Part shown: positions 25,901 through 38,100 of the stretch, one piece after another
Layout of the letters: every line of letters begins with the position of its first letter
How positions within the stretch are numbered: the first letter of the stretch is position 1
DNA from: Sarcocystis neurona
Lineage: Eukaryota; Apicomplexa; Conoidasida; Eucoccidiorida; Sarcocystidae
Assembly: GCA_000727475.1 (NCBI GenBank)
Contig: KL647293.1
Coordinates: forward strand, 1,052,953-1,116,952
Length of the DNA: 64,000 bases
Direction of reading: 5' to 3'
Notes under the pieces: generated by a model
What the model saw: the letters and a program-made list of their open reading frames with translations, nothing else
Database searches by the model: none
What the model was told of the DNA's origin: nothing
Program-made: the position numbers and the translations under genes

Positions 25901-28080
25901 CGCCTATGCGAATGTGCTTCGTGCGGGTAGAGCTGTGGGGATGAGATACTTCACGCGGCTTTGGTATAATCCCGCATGCCAGGTATTTAGAGAGTACATC
26001 TAGGGAGAGGCACAAACCTTGTAAATGCATGTGCACAAGTGTGCGGCTAAGCAGCTATACGCTGCAGGTATAGACGCGTGCGCCCGGGCCTGCAGAAGCA
26101 ACATTGGGGTTGTGGACGCGACTACGTTAAACGCGCATGCGTATACGAGGCGGTGCATTTTCGATTATCTTGTTTACGGACCGACCCAACATTCAGCCCC
26201 GCTCAACAATGAGGTACGCGTGAGCTGTTTTTGCATTTTTGTCCTTAGGTAGCTGCTCTAGCGATCCCACAAGTACACAGGTGTGCGTCCGTGGGGGATT
26301 GCCAGATGGTCTTTCTCCTTCGAACGTGATCCACCAACTGTAATGCAGTCCGTACGTCGCCCTCTATGCCGAGACACGTCAAATCCACTGAATATAGAAC
26401 ACCGATAAAAAATCCTTTGTGTAGACCACAGCTACAACTTCACCGTCGAATTCTGGTCCTCAACAGTACTGTTTCGTTCGTTGTACTTTCCGACGCACTT
26501 AACAACTGCTGTGTCTTAAAGTGATCTGTCCGCGCCGACGCAGGCAGAGCAATCGTGGTACTTCTTAGTAACCGGTGAAGAGGCAAGCAGGCCCTTCTGT
26601 GCAAAGGGAATGGACTTTTGAAGGACAAGGTACAAGGGTTGTCCACTTCTGCGTTGCCTTTCACGTGCGCGCCCTGTGAAACAGTGCGCGGAAGAAGGCG
26701 CTTGTCTTGCATTCCGTTTTCCCAGTAGATTAGATCATTACCACCATCGAGGGAGCTCGTCCTACAGGTGGGCCATCGACGAGTTAGAGCTCTACGTACA
26801 CAGCAGGTCTGCGTAATGCATTAATGATGTCAACAAGCACTACGAATCTTCGAACGAAAACGTTTCGAAAAGCATGCCACGCGTAATGCTTTCGTCCACA
26901 CCTATGCATGTACATAAGTGCACGAAACTTCACGTACATTACTACAGATCTCTGGGCTTGCGTGAGTGTATTCCTGTGTGTGACCACTTATGACACATAG
27001 GTGTGCACGAAAGGATAGGCAGGGATTAGGAAAAACCGGGAAGGGTAGATGCGCTCTTGCGGAGGGTCTTGGAAACGCACATTAACCACAACGGCTTCGA
27101 GACACAGGCTGTTGGTCCACGGAGTACATGCGTGTACAAGTCTTTGTATGATTGTGATGGGTACACACAAGGCAGGGTGCCCCTGTCCAGATACGATATC
27201 TTGAGCGACGCACGCATTTACAGGCAATAAACAGTTGTATACGTGTAAACGTATACACGCGTATACGTGGACCTGCGTGGTAGAAACGGCGTCTGCTTTT
27301 AAATGTAGAACTAAGCTTACACGTGGATTGATGTCGCACAAGTGTTATCTTCTTGTGTATTAAAAAAAACAGCTCCACGCGGCAGACATAGCTTTACACC
27401 TGTAACGAAAGAGATTTTTCTTCAACGTAGCGCCACCGAAGTATGACACTGTACATCTTTTGTGGTCGTGGCACGCCATGTACCGTTGTAATGGACAGGA
27501 AGATAGCTGCAGGTGTGAGAACACCTCTGCAAACACTTCGTCGCAGTAAAGACGTGTAAGCGCCTTACGCAGTAGAAGAGATTTTTGCCTTAATTCAAGC
27601 TTGATGACAAGTAGATCTGATTCTGTTGGGGAGAGGCTCTTGGCAAAGTGGAACTAGAAAAGTTGCGCAGCAAGTGCTGATAAGTGATCTGTATTCACGA
27701 GCATATTTATTCGTTCAGCTGCTGCACAGGGAAAAACCCCGAGAGAATGCATTGGGTACCATTCGGTGGAACTCATAAGTGTACACTCACACTTATGCTT
27801 CTGTACGAGTATACACCTTTGTACAAATGTATACCCACGCGAACACCAACGTTGTCTTCATAACGTACAGACGGATATCTGAATGCGTTAGTGGGCAATC
27901 GCAGCGGCAAAACCTACATATTTCCACAAAAACTTTTGAACACATATGCGAAATGCAAATGCTGCATGATAGTGCGTGTTATAGAGGTACAGTGTGTACG
28001 TCTACACGAGTCTGCACTCCCTCTTTTCGGAGAGGGCGAAAGCGTCGGGCGAAGGTGGGTAGTAATGCGAGCTAAAAAGA
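25900..28080. other. Transition zone, CA/TG-rich, no gene seen
   Basis: The composition shifts from mixed sequence to alternating purine-pyrimidine CA/TG DNA (for example GTATACACGCGTATACGTGG near 27,249). No exon with a conserved motif was found on either strand. Confidence 0.5.
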
Positions 28081-28516
28081 CTATCCGCCGTTGTTTTGTC
28101 TACTAGGCAAAACGTGCCACTTTTTCGTCTTAGCTGGACCGAGCTGCCTTACACAGAAGACAGGAAAAGAGCGAATGACCGCCGGGCCATTGCCTGTGGC
28201 GTGTAAATGCCTCTGCCGGCATCGACAGGCGAAACTAGAAAAGCTGGGAAAATCCACGCGCAGCAGCACCTTCGTGTATTTCTTCTCATTTGCAGCAACA
28301 CTATTCCCTCCTCCCAGCTCTGCTGATGCACGCTTTGCAGGCCGCTGCTGCGGTTGCCACCAACTCTGCCGCTATCCCCGCTGCAAACGATGCTGCTGTA
28401 GCTGCTACTGCCTATCGGATATTGTTCCATCTGCTGTTGGCGCTACCGGCTGCGATGCCGGTGCTCATGCTCGTGTTCATGCTGGGGCTACACAGAAACT
28501 GCAGCAGCTCAAACAT

Positions 28517-28737
28517 TTATTCCGTCCGAATGGCCGCGTCATCAGCTGGCGTGCCCAAGTAAGGGGGTGGAACTAGAGCCTTGTTCCCTTCTGCATAGCT
28601 CTTCAAGGCATTTGTGTCGTATGCGGTGACGCGGCCCCCATGCTGGAGAAGGAAATCCATGTGCGCTGCACCCTTCTTTTCTGCATCGTACAATGTGTTT
28701 CCCCGTCCCTCCTTGTTCCTTTTTGCTCGCTTCACAG
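28517..28737 (-). CDS. Terminal exon of an ankyrin-repeat-like protein (partial gene)
   Basis: After an ATGCAG acceptor the frame runs 73 codons to TAA at 28519-28517. It reads VKRAKRNKEGRGNTLYDAEKKG, here split as VKRAKRNKEG and RGNTLYDAEKKG, then MDFLLQHGG. That resembles one ankyrin repeat (xGxTxLHxAxxxGHxxxxxLLxxGA). A proline-rich tail, VPPPYLGTP, follows. A strong donor (GTGAGT) lies upstream at 28819-28814; the piece before it would join in phase and read RVHDLLRNL, but its own acceptor is unclear. The 5' part of the gene was not found; candidates lie between 28.8 and 31.8 kb. Function is not inferred beyond the repeat. Confidence 0.5.
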
Positions 28738-30300
28738 CTGCATGTGAGTTCAACAGTTTTTCCTCTGTCTAGCTCTCAATGTGTACTTTACACCTCGCGA
28801 CGACGTTTCTGCCACTCACGAAGGTTCCGTAAGAGATCGTGCACCCTGTTTGTCGTGTTGGTGCTGGTGTGTCACACTGCGTGCTGTTGTATCCCCCGCA
28901 GTAGAAACGTCCTGTCCACCACGCGCTTCCCTGCAAGTCATGTCCCACCGCCATTGCCGCTACACAAGAAACTTTACGCCTTTATCGTGGTGCACTCACT
29001 ATCACTCCAACGTCTTCTACGCTCCTGCGCCTGCTGCGCAAAAGACTATACGATCTGCACCTCGGTGTGTCACCCTACGTACGCATTTGAATGTGGTTGC
29101 ACGACAGCATTTCGAGGACACGTATCCTGTTGTCTTAAAGGTAACGCAAGCCGCGACAGATCTGCGTCCCTCCCCACAGGAACACACGTTTCAAAATTAT
29201 GTACGGATTCATTTTGACCGCACGCGTACACGCTCTGTCACGCGATTATTTCGCGAGCGCGACAGCTCGTGCGCAAACGCATACAGGAGGGCAGGCCTGT
29301 GGAAAGAGACCTATGCGGGGTTGCCTACTGAGCAGTTCCACAACTGTGTGTACTCTAGCATGCACGCAGGCACACACAGGTCTGCTACGCATATGTGAAC
29401 TGACAAGCCGCGCCTGCAATTCATCTCCCACTTTCCCTGACCAGCTTGTACGCATGCATGTCCTATGCTTGTGACTAGTAAGTATAAACAGTCAGCAGCA
29501 GACGCAAACCCGCTGCAGACCAACGCGTGCGGAATAAATATGTGTCGACCCCGCAGCGCGCACGCATATTTCTGAATACAAACACACGGGTCTACGACCA
29601 CGTAGCATGCTTGCGTGTGTGCCGCATCCTCGGACTACGTCTTCCTGATCAGCAGGACGGGTGCACACGATTACAGGGAGCATACATGTATACTATCAAA
29701 GCTCAAAGGCCTCTACAAGTGTCGGATTGACCCTGTTTGTGCATGCTGCCTCTCTTGAGGCGCGGCTGAGTGAAACCGCTTAATGCACGTGCGACGGTCT
29801 CGAGCGTCGACAAATCGTTCACAACGAGCTCTCGCTCGCGCATTGTCCCGGCACTGTACGTGGGTCCTTTTTGGCAGAAACGGATCTCTTTGGAAAGTTA
29901 ATGCGTCGGCGTACGAGAAAGTGACATTTCCTGGTGCTGTCCAACACAGACCCAGACGGCGATTTTGTTTCTTCGTATGCGAGGCATTATATTTGGTCTG
30001 TAGTGTGCGCATGACGTATGCACACACGTTTACGTCTACACGCAGACGGCCCCGAACGTATACATCTACATACACAAACACGCATTCTGTGCATCGTCGC
30101 ATGCGTTATCAGAGGAAAAATCCGCTGGGGCTTCCCAATCACCGTGCGCGGAAACAAGACGGCGTTAAGCTGACAGCCTCCTGCTGTCCTTGTGAGGGCA
30201 CCCCTACATTTCCACGAACCGAGCTACGTGTTCAAGCGTACACGCGCAGTTGTATTCATTTCTTTTGTGGTCGATAACTTCGAGGTGGACCTGGCACTTC
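28738..30300. other. Region between ankyrin-like exon and pyrimidine-rich spacer
   Basis: Many short frames are open, but none shows a recognisable domain. One strong minus-strand donor (GTGAGT at 28819-28814) suggests that part of the ankyrin-like gene lies here. Otherwise it is CA/TG-rich sequence. Confidence 0.35.
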
Positions 30301-30320
30301 CGAGCCCATCAATGCTGCTG

Positions 30321-30534
30321 CAGGAGCAGCAGCAGTGTGCCTTCGAGCCTGTAGTAGTTGCAGCAGGAGTTCTAGTGGGCACAACTGCTCGCTGCCTTAG
30401 ACTCTTGTCTCAAATTTTCTGCAGCAGCAGCAGCAGCGTGCCTTTGAGCCTGTAGCAGTAGCAGTACTAGCAGCAAGAGTTGTAGTGGGCGCAACTGCTC
30501 GCTGCGTTAGACTCTTGTCTCAAATTTTCTGCAG
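30321..30534. repeat. 110-bp tandem duplication
   Basis: Two copies each hold a CAG run, then GTAGTGGGC-type sequence, and end in CTCAAATTTTCTGCAG (ends at 30424 and 30534). They are nearly identical in the second half. No coding frame was recognised. Confidence 0.9.
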
Positions 30535-30539
30535 TATGC

Positions 30540-31888
30540 CCCTGTCTCGTCTACTCCATTACTCTCGTTCAGCAAGCCCCTACGCTGACACCGGCTCTCC
30601 GCCAAAGACGCGCTGCACATCCTCCTTCTTTACTATCTTATTCTTCCTCTATTCTGATATCTCTGTCTCTTAACTACAGAGATGCACTCCTCCGAGGGTG
30701 GAAAACTGAACTACTCGCGCGTCTTCCGCTCTCTGTGTCACTGCAACGTTATTGTGTCGTCAACCAACCCGTATTGTGCGTTGCTACGTTCTTTTCCCTC
30801 CCATTCTCAATTTGCTTCGCGTCTGACCCGACCTTGTCTCTGTGTCGGCCCCGAATCTTCTTCGCACATATTGCTCCGTCCTCGCTTTCTCCCCCCCTCT
30901 GCAGCTTTCCGCTTCTCCCTTTCCCCTCCTGTGGCTGTTCGTCTCCCCTTCTTTGTCTAACCCCTCCTTTGCCCTCTTACCTTCTGTCGCTATGTCTTTT
31001 GACGAGCGCGGTCAACACACACAGATATGTGTATATATATGTATGTATAGCCTACTACGAAGATAGATGGGGTACTCCCCGCCTTCTTCCTGATCGGCCT
31101 ACTATGCTTCTCCGCCTTTGCCTACTTTGCTTTTCTTCTGCCAGCTCTGCTGTCTTCCTGTCTCCTTTTTCTCCGCCATCAGCCCTTTTCTGTCTCCTTC
31201 CTTCTTTCGTCCAGCCCTCTTCCTTTTTATCCTCCGCGACGACCCTTGGTGGCTTGGTGGGTTTTGATTTTCTCGTACGTTGCCTGTTGGCGTCGACCTT
31301 TGTCCTTCTTTATTCCCTTCTCTTACGTCGTTTGCCTTGCTGTTTCCTTCCCTAATCTTTCTGACTTTTCGACTCTTCTCTCTTCCTCTCTCTCTCGGCC
31401 TCTCGTGAAGTTCACGACGCTTCACATATATTCCTTCTTCTCTCCTCTTTCCTTTGCATCTTCCTCTTCCTTCTTTGCCCTCCTTCTCTTTTCCTGCAGC
31501 CTTCTCGTTCTCTGCTGCGAACACCCTGCTGTGCCTCGTCCTCCTCTTGTTCTTCTCCGTGAGTTGCTCGCGTTTGTGCATGCACACATGTCTATACCCG
31601 TCAACAAACGCACACTTCCATTTATAAAACACGTGGTACTTTACACACACACATACACACATACACACATACACATAAACACATTTACATATAAACATGT
31701 ATAAACTTTTGAGCATTTGTCTACCCTGTTCGCAGGGTCGCCTTCTGTATCATCTTTGCCATTTCCTCCTCAGCTCCTCTTTTTCCTTCGTGTTTGCCTT
31801 CCTTTCTTGCTCTTCTCTTCTTTCGCCCCGTCGTTCTTTCACCTTGTGCGACTACTCTTCTTTCTCTACGTCGACTCTCCTGGATCGA
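30540..31888. repeat. Polypyrimidine-rich tract, 3' of ACSL
   Basis: The plus strand is strongly C/T biased (TTCCTCTCTT-type strings), so the synthetase 3' flank is purine-rich in the sense strand. A TACACACA run lies near 31,640-31,700. No polyadenylation site could be fixed. Confidence 0.8.
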
Positions 31889-32149
31889 CTACAGCTTCCC
31901 GTCTTTGCTCTTGAGTTCTTCGTACAGCGCGTCAATCTCCTCCTTATACTTTTTCTCCACCTGCTTGCGTATTGTTTTCGACGTCGGAGTGAGCAGACCG
32001 TTTTCTACAGAAAAAGGCGTTTCTACGAGTAACACATTCTTGGGCAATTCAAAGCCGTACACACGATCCCCGGCTACTGCTACAATCGACTGCAGCACTC
32101 GACGACGCAGCTCTATATCTTCCAGCAGCGACGCGTACGGCATGTCGTC
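31889..32149 (-). CDS. ACSL exon 16 (residues 741-826, stop)
   Basis: It starts DDMPYASLLE after a TTCTCGCAG acceptor. It carries the lid helix, then LVETPFSVEN and GLLTPTSKTI, whose lysine is the candidate A10 catalytic residue. It ends in a charged helix (KKYKEEIDAL) and SKDGKL before TAG at 31891-31889. The last three residues, GKL, are close to but not a canonical peroxisomal SKL signal. Confidence 0.95.
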   Translation of the reverse strand, partial: DDMPYASLLEDIELRRRVLQSIVAVAGDRVYGFELPKNVLLVETPFSVENGLLTPTSKTIRKQVEKKYKEEIDALYEELKSKDGKL

Positions 32150-35100
32150 CTGCGAGAAAAAGGCAACACGAGGAACAACACGTAGAACAGTAAAAGAGAA
32201 GAGTCGGTAAGAAAAAAGCACGGGTGACAAGGAAGGACGAGGAAGGGATGAAAACGCCAAACAAAAAGGAGACAAAGACTCAGGCAAACACAAGTAAACA
32301 CTCTCAAGAAGAAGTAAAAAGAACGGGCAACAGCCAAGTAGACCAGAAAAGAGGTACCGAGGCGGAGGTTTAGGTGTAGGTGTGGGTCGGTGGGTCTGTG
32401 CATACCTCTCTGTCAGTCGACAAGACCGCTGCACCACCCCACCACTACACCCGTGGAAACTCAGGTTAGCCATATATACAGACATGCATCTCTATCCTAC
32501 ATCCATATATACGTATACATTTGTCTGTCGATTTGTATGTCTCTGTGTGTCACTCCCTCTCTACATACATAGACATATATACATATATATGTCTCTCTCT
32601 GTCTATATAGGTACACGTACGCGCAAGTGAGTACATGTACCCATGCGCAATACAGCGGGTGTACACACCGATTCGCTGCCCTAAAATGCCGTACGCCACC
32701 ACGCGGGGTCTTGACTCCCGAGCTACGTACGCACAAAAAATGTCATTTTCCCATGCATATATATGTAGCTTCCTTGTATGTACGGGCGCATGTATATACA
32801 CGTGCGTCGTGACTGTGTACACGTACCACCCCACACACATCTATATGTATACACAGATGAAAATACACGTAGTACAGCAGTGTATATATATATACATATA
32901 TACGTGTGCTTTTTCTGTTGCACCTCAATACATACGTGACCCCTTCGACGAGGACAGTTGACATGTATGCGTGGAGAACTCTTTCTTGAGAGACGGAAGA
33001 AAAACAGCTACAGATACACAGAGACACACGCGGCCTCCAAAGAAAATGGGACGTCTTCTTTCACCTGCGGGATAGGCTCTCCCATCCGTCACGTCTTCAC
33101 AGCGATTCCACATGCATATATCTGTAGACCGACAGGGGCGCACAGTTACACTCGTGCGAAGGCAATACCAGGAATTTGAGAGAGCACGAGAATCTGGAAG
33201 AAAGAAATTACCTTCCCGTTCTTCGCTGCCCACGCTCCAACGGCCTCCCTCGCGGGAACAACCACACTAACAAGCGCGTTCTGCGCGCAAGTCGCAGCAG
33301 AACAGCACAGCAGCAAAGAACACGCAGCAGCAAAAACAGCAGTACGGCCACAGCTGGGAAGAGCGGCAGCTGTTGCAGCGCAGGCGCAGCAAAAACCCAG
33401 TGCCAGCAAAGAAGGCGCTCTCCGGAAGAAAAGGACGGAACGCAGTGGCAGAGTAAAATGCAAAAAGAGACTCTTAACACAACGCTCCCACATGCGTAGA
33501 CGCGCACTGCCCTCTGTCGCACCACGAGATATTGCGAAACTCCTGCTCCGTATAAATACGGGGTGTACCTGCACCTGTCTGAGACGGAGACGGAGACAAA
33601 CAGAGACGAAGACACAAAGAGAGACAGACAGCCACAAATATGCATATGCAGGCCCCGGCGTAGCACTCCCGGGTCCCCCCATGACATATCCGCCGGTACT
33701 TAAACGTGTTGTAGCGACGCTCACACGTGGGACGCCTACCCCGTGTAAAATGCAACATCGCTGGCCAAGCAGAAACCCACCTATGTATAAACAGATACAT
33801 ACATAGATGTATATGAAAGTTCTTACTCATCCTCGTGTGTTACACGAGGCACCAACATATACACACGGATATCTAGGCGGACAGGCGTCCTGGGGCGCAT
33901 GCCGTATGGCAGGCAGCTGCCTTTCAGACTCGCTAATGCTAAAGTGCTGGCGCAGCCTCCAGCAGGCGCATCTTGAGAACGGGACACGCTCCCGTCTCCC
34001 CATATATATGGGTGCACACGTCCACGTGTGTACACATACTAATACATGTATGTATATGCACGCGTAGACACATGCGTACACACGTCGAGACGTACGCCCT
34101 AAAAGTACGTGTGTAGCTTACATATGCATACATATATACATGCGCATGTGTGCATGTAGACATGTGCACACACATGTACCTGTGCGTATGTAGACACGCA
34201 TGTGTATATACGTGCATAGGCATACACAGTCACATCCAGGTTGACATTCCACACGAGTCTCTGTAGCTCGCATATGCACACATACTTATATACATATATA
34301 TATAAGCATATATGTATATGCATGTAGGTGTGTAGATACACGCACACATGCACCTGTCCATATATAGACATGCTTGTGTATATACGTGAACAGACACACA
34401 CATATATACACAGGAGGTGTTTACTCTAACCGTGCATAGGGAGTTCACACATGCATGCATATATATATATGTGTATGTACGTATATACGTATGTGCACAC
34501 ATCCACGTGTCCACATATTTCATGGATACGCCTGTGTGTATACACACATGCGTAGACGTTTGTCCACCCAGAGACGCAGACATAAAAGTGAACACTCTCC
34601 ACCTGCGTAGGTCAATGACACAGGCGCATCCCTGTATAAATGTATGAGCGTACGTACGCAGACGTCTACTATGATGAGGCACACGCAGACACATACATAT
34701 ACACATGTGTAGACATCCACCTGTGTCTTGTTCGTAAGGGGAAAAGCAGCCGTCCGCGCACCCGCACGTTGGTCCAAATAGACTGCACGTGCGCGCGCCT
34801 GTCATGCGGCACCCCGCTGCACACGGCGCACGTGTCCTCCTTCAACTTGCCGTATGATATGACGGGACGCGCAGAGATGCCCCCCACGCTTGAGGCAGTG
34901 ACTCACCGAGACGCAGACGCGCAGCACAGACTTGGACACGCTAGAGACGCATGCAGTGGACGGCAGCAGACACGTGCAGTCGTACAGAGCAAATTTATAC
35001 ACCGATCAGACGAAGACACGTGGAGGATAATATATATATATATATGGCAGAGGTACGCAACGAGAGAAGGGGGGGAGAAGACAGGAAGCAGGAACGAGGA

Positions 35101-38100
35101 CGCAGAAAACAGGACGCACGAAACAGGCGGGAAGAAGAGGCTGCACGGGGTCACCATGCCTGTGGCTTCTTGCACACACACACGCACAGACGCGGACGAA
35201 AAAGAGCCTTCTCCCTTCCCCCGACGGTGACGACGCCACTGCGGAGCACGTGTGTGTCAGTTGGAGACTGCCGCAAAAGTGCAGACATGAGAGAGAGAGG
35301 GAGAACAAACAAAGTAACTGAGGCGTACGTACACCCCGCCGCACAAATATGAGTGTGATGTTTTGTGCATGCAGCGATAGCGGCATGTGTGTGTCCGTCG
35401 GAGAGTGCCGCGGAAGAACAGAGTCAAACAACGACCCCGTGCAAACTCAAAAAGAAAGACGCACCTGGTGCGAGTAGCCGTGGAGGTAGATCTGGTCAAC
35501 AAAAGGAGAACTGGTGTAAATGTGCTCGAGGCGTTCCGGTGCGATGTACTCTCCCTGCACACACAGCAGCAGCCGCAGCACCACCACGCGCATGCAGCCC
35601 CAGCAGCAGCAGGCAACACTACCCCAGCAGCAGGCACCACCACTCCAGCAGGAGGCAGCACTACTACAACAGAAGGCAGCACCAGTCCAGCAGCGGGGAG
35701 CAGTATCCCAGCAGCAGGCAGCACCACCCCAGCGGCAGGCAGGGAGACAGCAGCCAGTAACCTGACGCACCAACATTTTCAAGAGGGTTCCTCTAAGGAC
35801 AGCGTCGTAGAAAATGCCAGGAACCCCCGCGCCCACGCAGACCCACACACACACCCGAAACAGTGCGCCGCACCCAGCAGCAAACCGACACGCAGAACGA
35901 AGAAGAACGGAAGGCAAGCACCCCCTCCCCCCCGCAGACCAGGCAGCAGCAACAACAGCAGTTGACGCAGCAGGCGCATACCCGCCCACATACAGACACA
36001 CACGTAGACACAGACACCCCCAGGAAGCGCTGCTTAATCCCACAGCAAGCAGCTGTTACCAGTCTTCCCATCGGCAGACACACGCAAGCGCACACCGACG
36101 AAACCCCAAAGGTCACTACCGAGGCATTCCACTACTACGACTACTACCACTACAAAGTGCTAATACTACTACCACTGCTACTACTATTACTGATACTACT
36201 ACTACTACTACTACTTTGACTATTACTGCTACTACTACTAATAATACCCCTTATCATACTACCATTACTACTCGTCCTCCTCCGCCTTCTACTAGTACGT
36301 CGCGGTGGAGTCCTGGAGAAGCGTCTACGCACAGAGAGAACACGTATACGTCGCCGCTGCCGCAGATGTGTAAACGTTCCTCTACTTTTATAACCAGACT
36401 TGGGCACAGGCAGCACGTGGTGGAGGAGAGTACCTAAACCCTGGAACACCGCTGCAGATGTCTACGATATATGTTGAGACACGTGCTCCCGTAGTCTGTA
36501 TGTGTGTCTACACCTAGATGTACCTGCACATGTACTTGCGTAGATCTTTATGTGTCTGTGTTGATCTACACGTACTAGACAGATCCTCATACGGATACAC
36601 ACCGACATACATACATGTGTTAGGCGTTAGAACTTGAACCTTGTGATGTATCATCGCCTACAGAGAGAGAAATGTATACACACATACATATATATACATA
36701 TATATATGTATATATACGTATATTTGTGCGCTTTCCCGTCGTGGCTAGGAAACGGTTTCTCGCCATCTTCGCGCACGGACGCAGACGTTACATATGAATC
36801 CGCGCAGAGACGCCTGGAGAGGACCCCACCTGCGATGCACGTGTCGAGCAGGCGGACCGGCCCGGTGCGCCTACTACCCGTGGCATTCTTGATAACTTCT
36901 GTCTCACTCTCTGAAGTGCAACAATATATCCCTGTACACGTGTATATGTGTGCGTGTGTGTGTGTATCTGTATATCGACTTAACCTACGTCTTGAATACC
37001 CACCCTTCTGCATATGAAGGATAGTCTCCCGACGCTTCGGTGTAGACGGCAGTTATAGATTTAACTTCATATGTCTTGCACATAGTCTACGCATGTCTGT
37101 GTGTGTGTGTAAGCTGGGCGACTAATTTTATGCGTCTTACCCGTAGTCTCCCTATATGTGTGCGTATGCGTATGTGGCAGCTGTACATATAATTTCATGC
37201 GTCGTACACGTAGTCCCCCTACGTATGTATGGCAGCAACAGCAGCAGCAGCACCAGCACCCATAGAGCGACAACTACGGCACTGCTGCGTCTATTTGCCC
37301 TTCTCTGCACGTCCTCCCGGTTGAAATTCCAACAACGATGCAGATGCAAATTTACGGCACTCCCTGTTCCAGTGTCCAACACCACACGGCACTCCTGCAG
37401 GGCCCTCACGTTGCCACGCCGCTCTCCAAACACGTATATCTATGCACACTTAAAAGTACATCTACACGTGTGCTCACATATGTATATTTCTACATCCGTG
37501 TGTGTGTAGATATATTCATATGCACGTATATATATATATATATACATCTAGAAGTGTATCTCGCTCTCTCTATAAATGTACAAACACATCGATCTACATA
37601 TATCTACATCTATTCTTGTACATCTATATGTCTCTCCCCTCATATATGTGTATGCGTCTTTGTACCTGTACAAATATATATATATATATGTATCTGCATC
37701 TAAATGTGGACTTATACACACATCTGCGTGTGTATTTATATACCTGTTCACGCCTGTATGTATAGGGTGCTGTGTAAAGACACGTACACATACGCGTCCA
37801 TATATTTGTCTCCGAAGCAAATTTTACATCCATTGCTTTTACGCCTTCACGCGAGGAAGATACGAGACAGCATACAGCCTCCGCCCTGCTCTGCGTTTCC
37901 TTTCTCTGTCCGTGGGCGCTCCTTGCACACACGTCAGTCACTCTTACATGCGTGCCTATTAACAATTGGTCGACTGCTTTGCTGCTGCCTTTCTGGACGT
38001 AGCTCCCCTTAACAGGTCCTCACATATATATATATATACATATATATACATATATATATATATACACAGAGACAGACATACATACCTATATGATACGCAG

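Noticed and set aside
31102..31716. 204-codon charged ORF on the minus strand
   Set aside because: It is a translation of a polypurine tract; no conserved motif.
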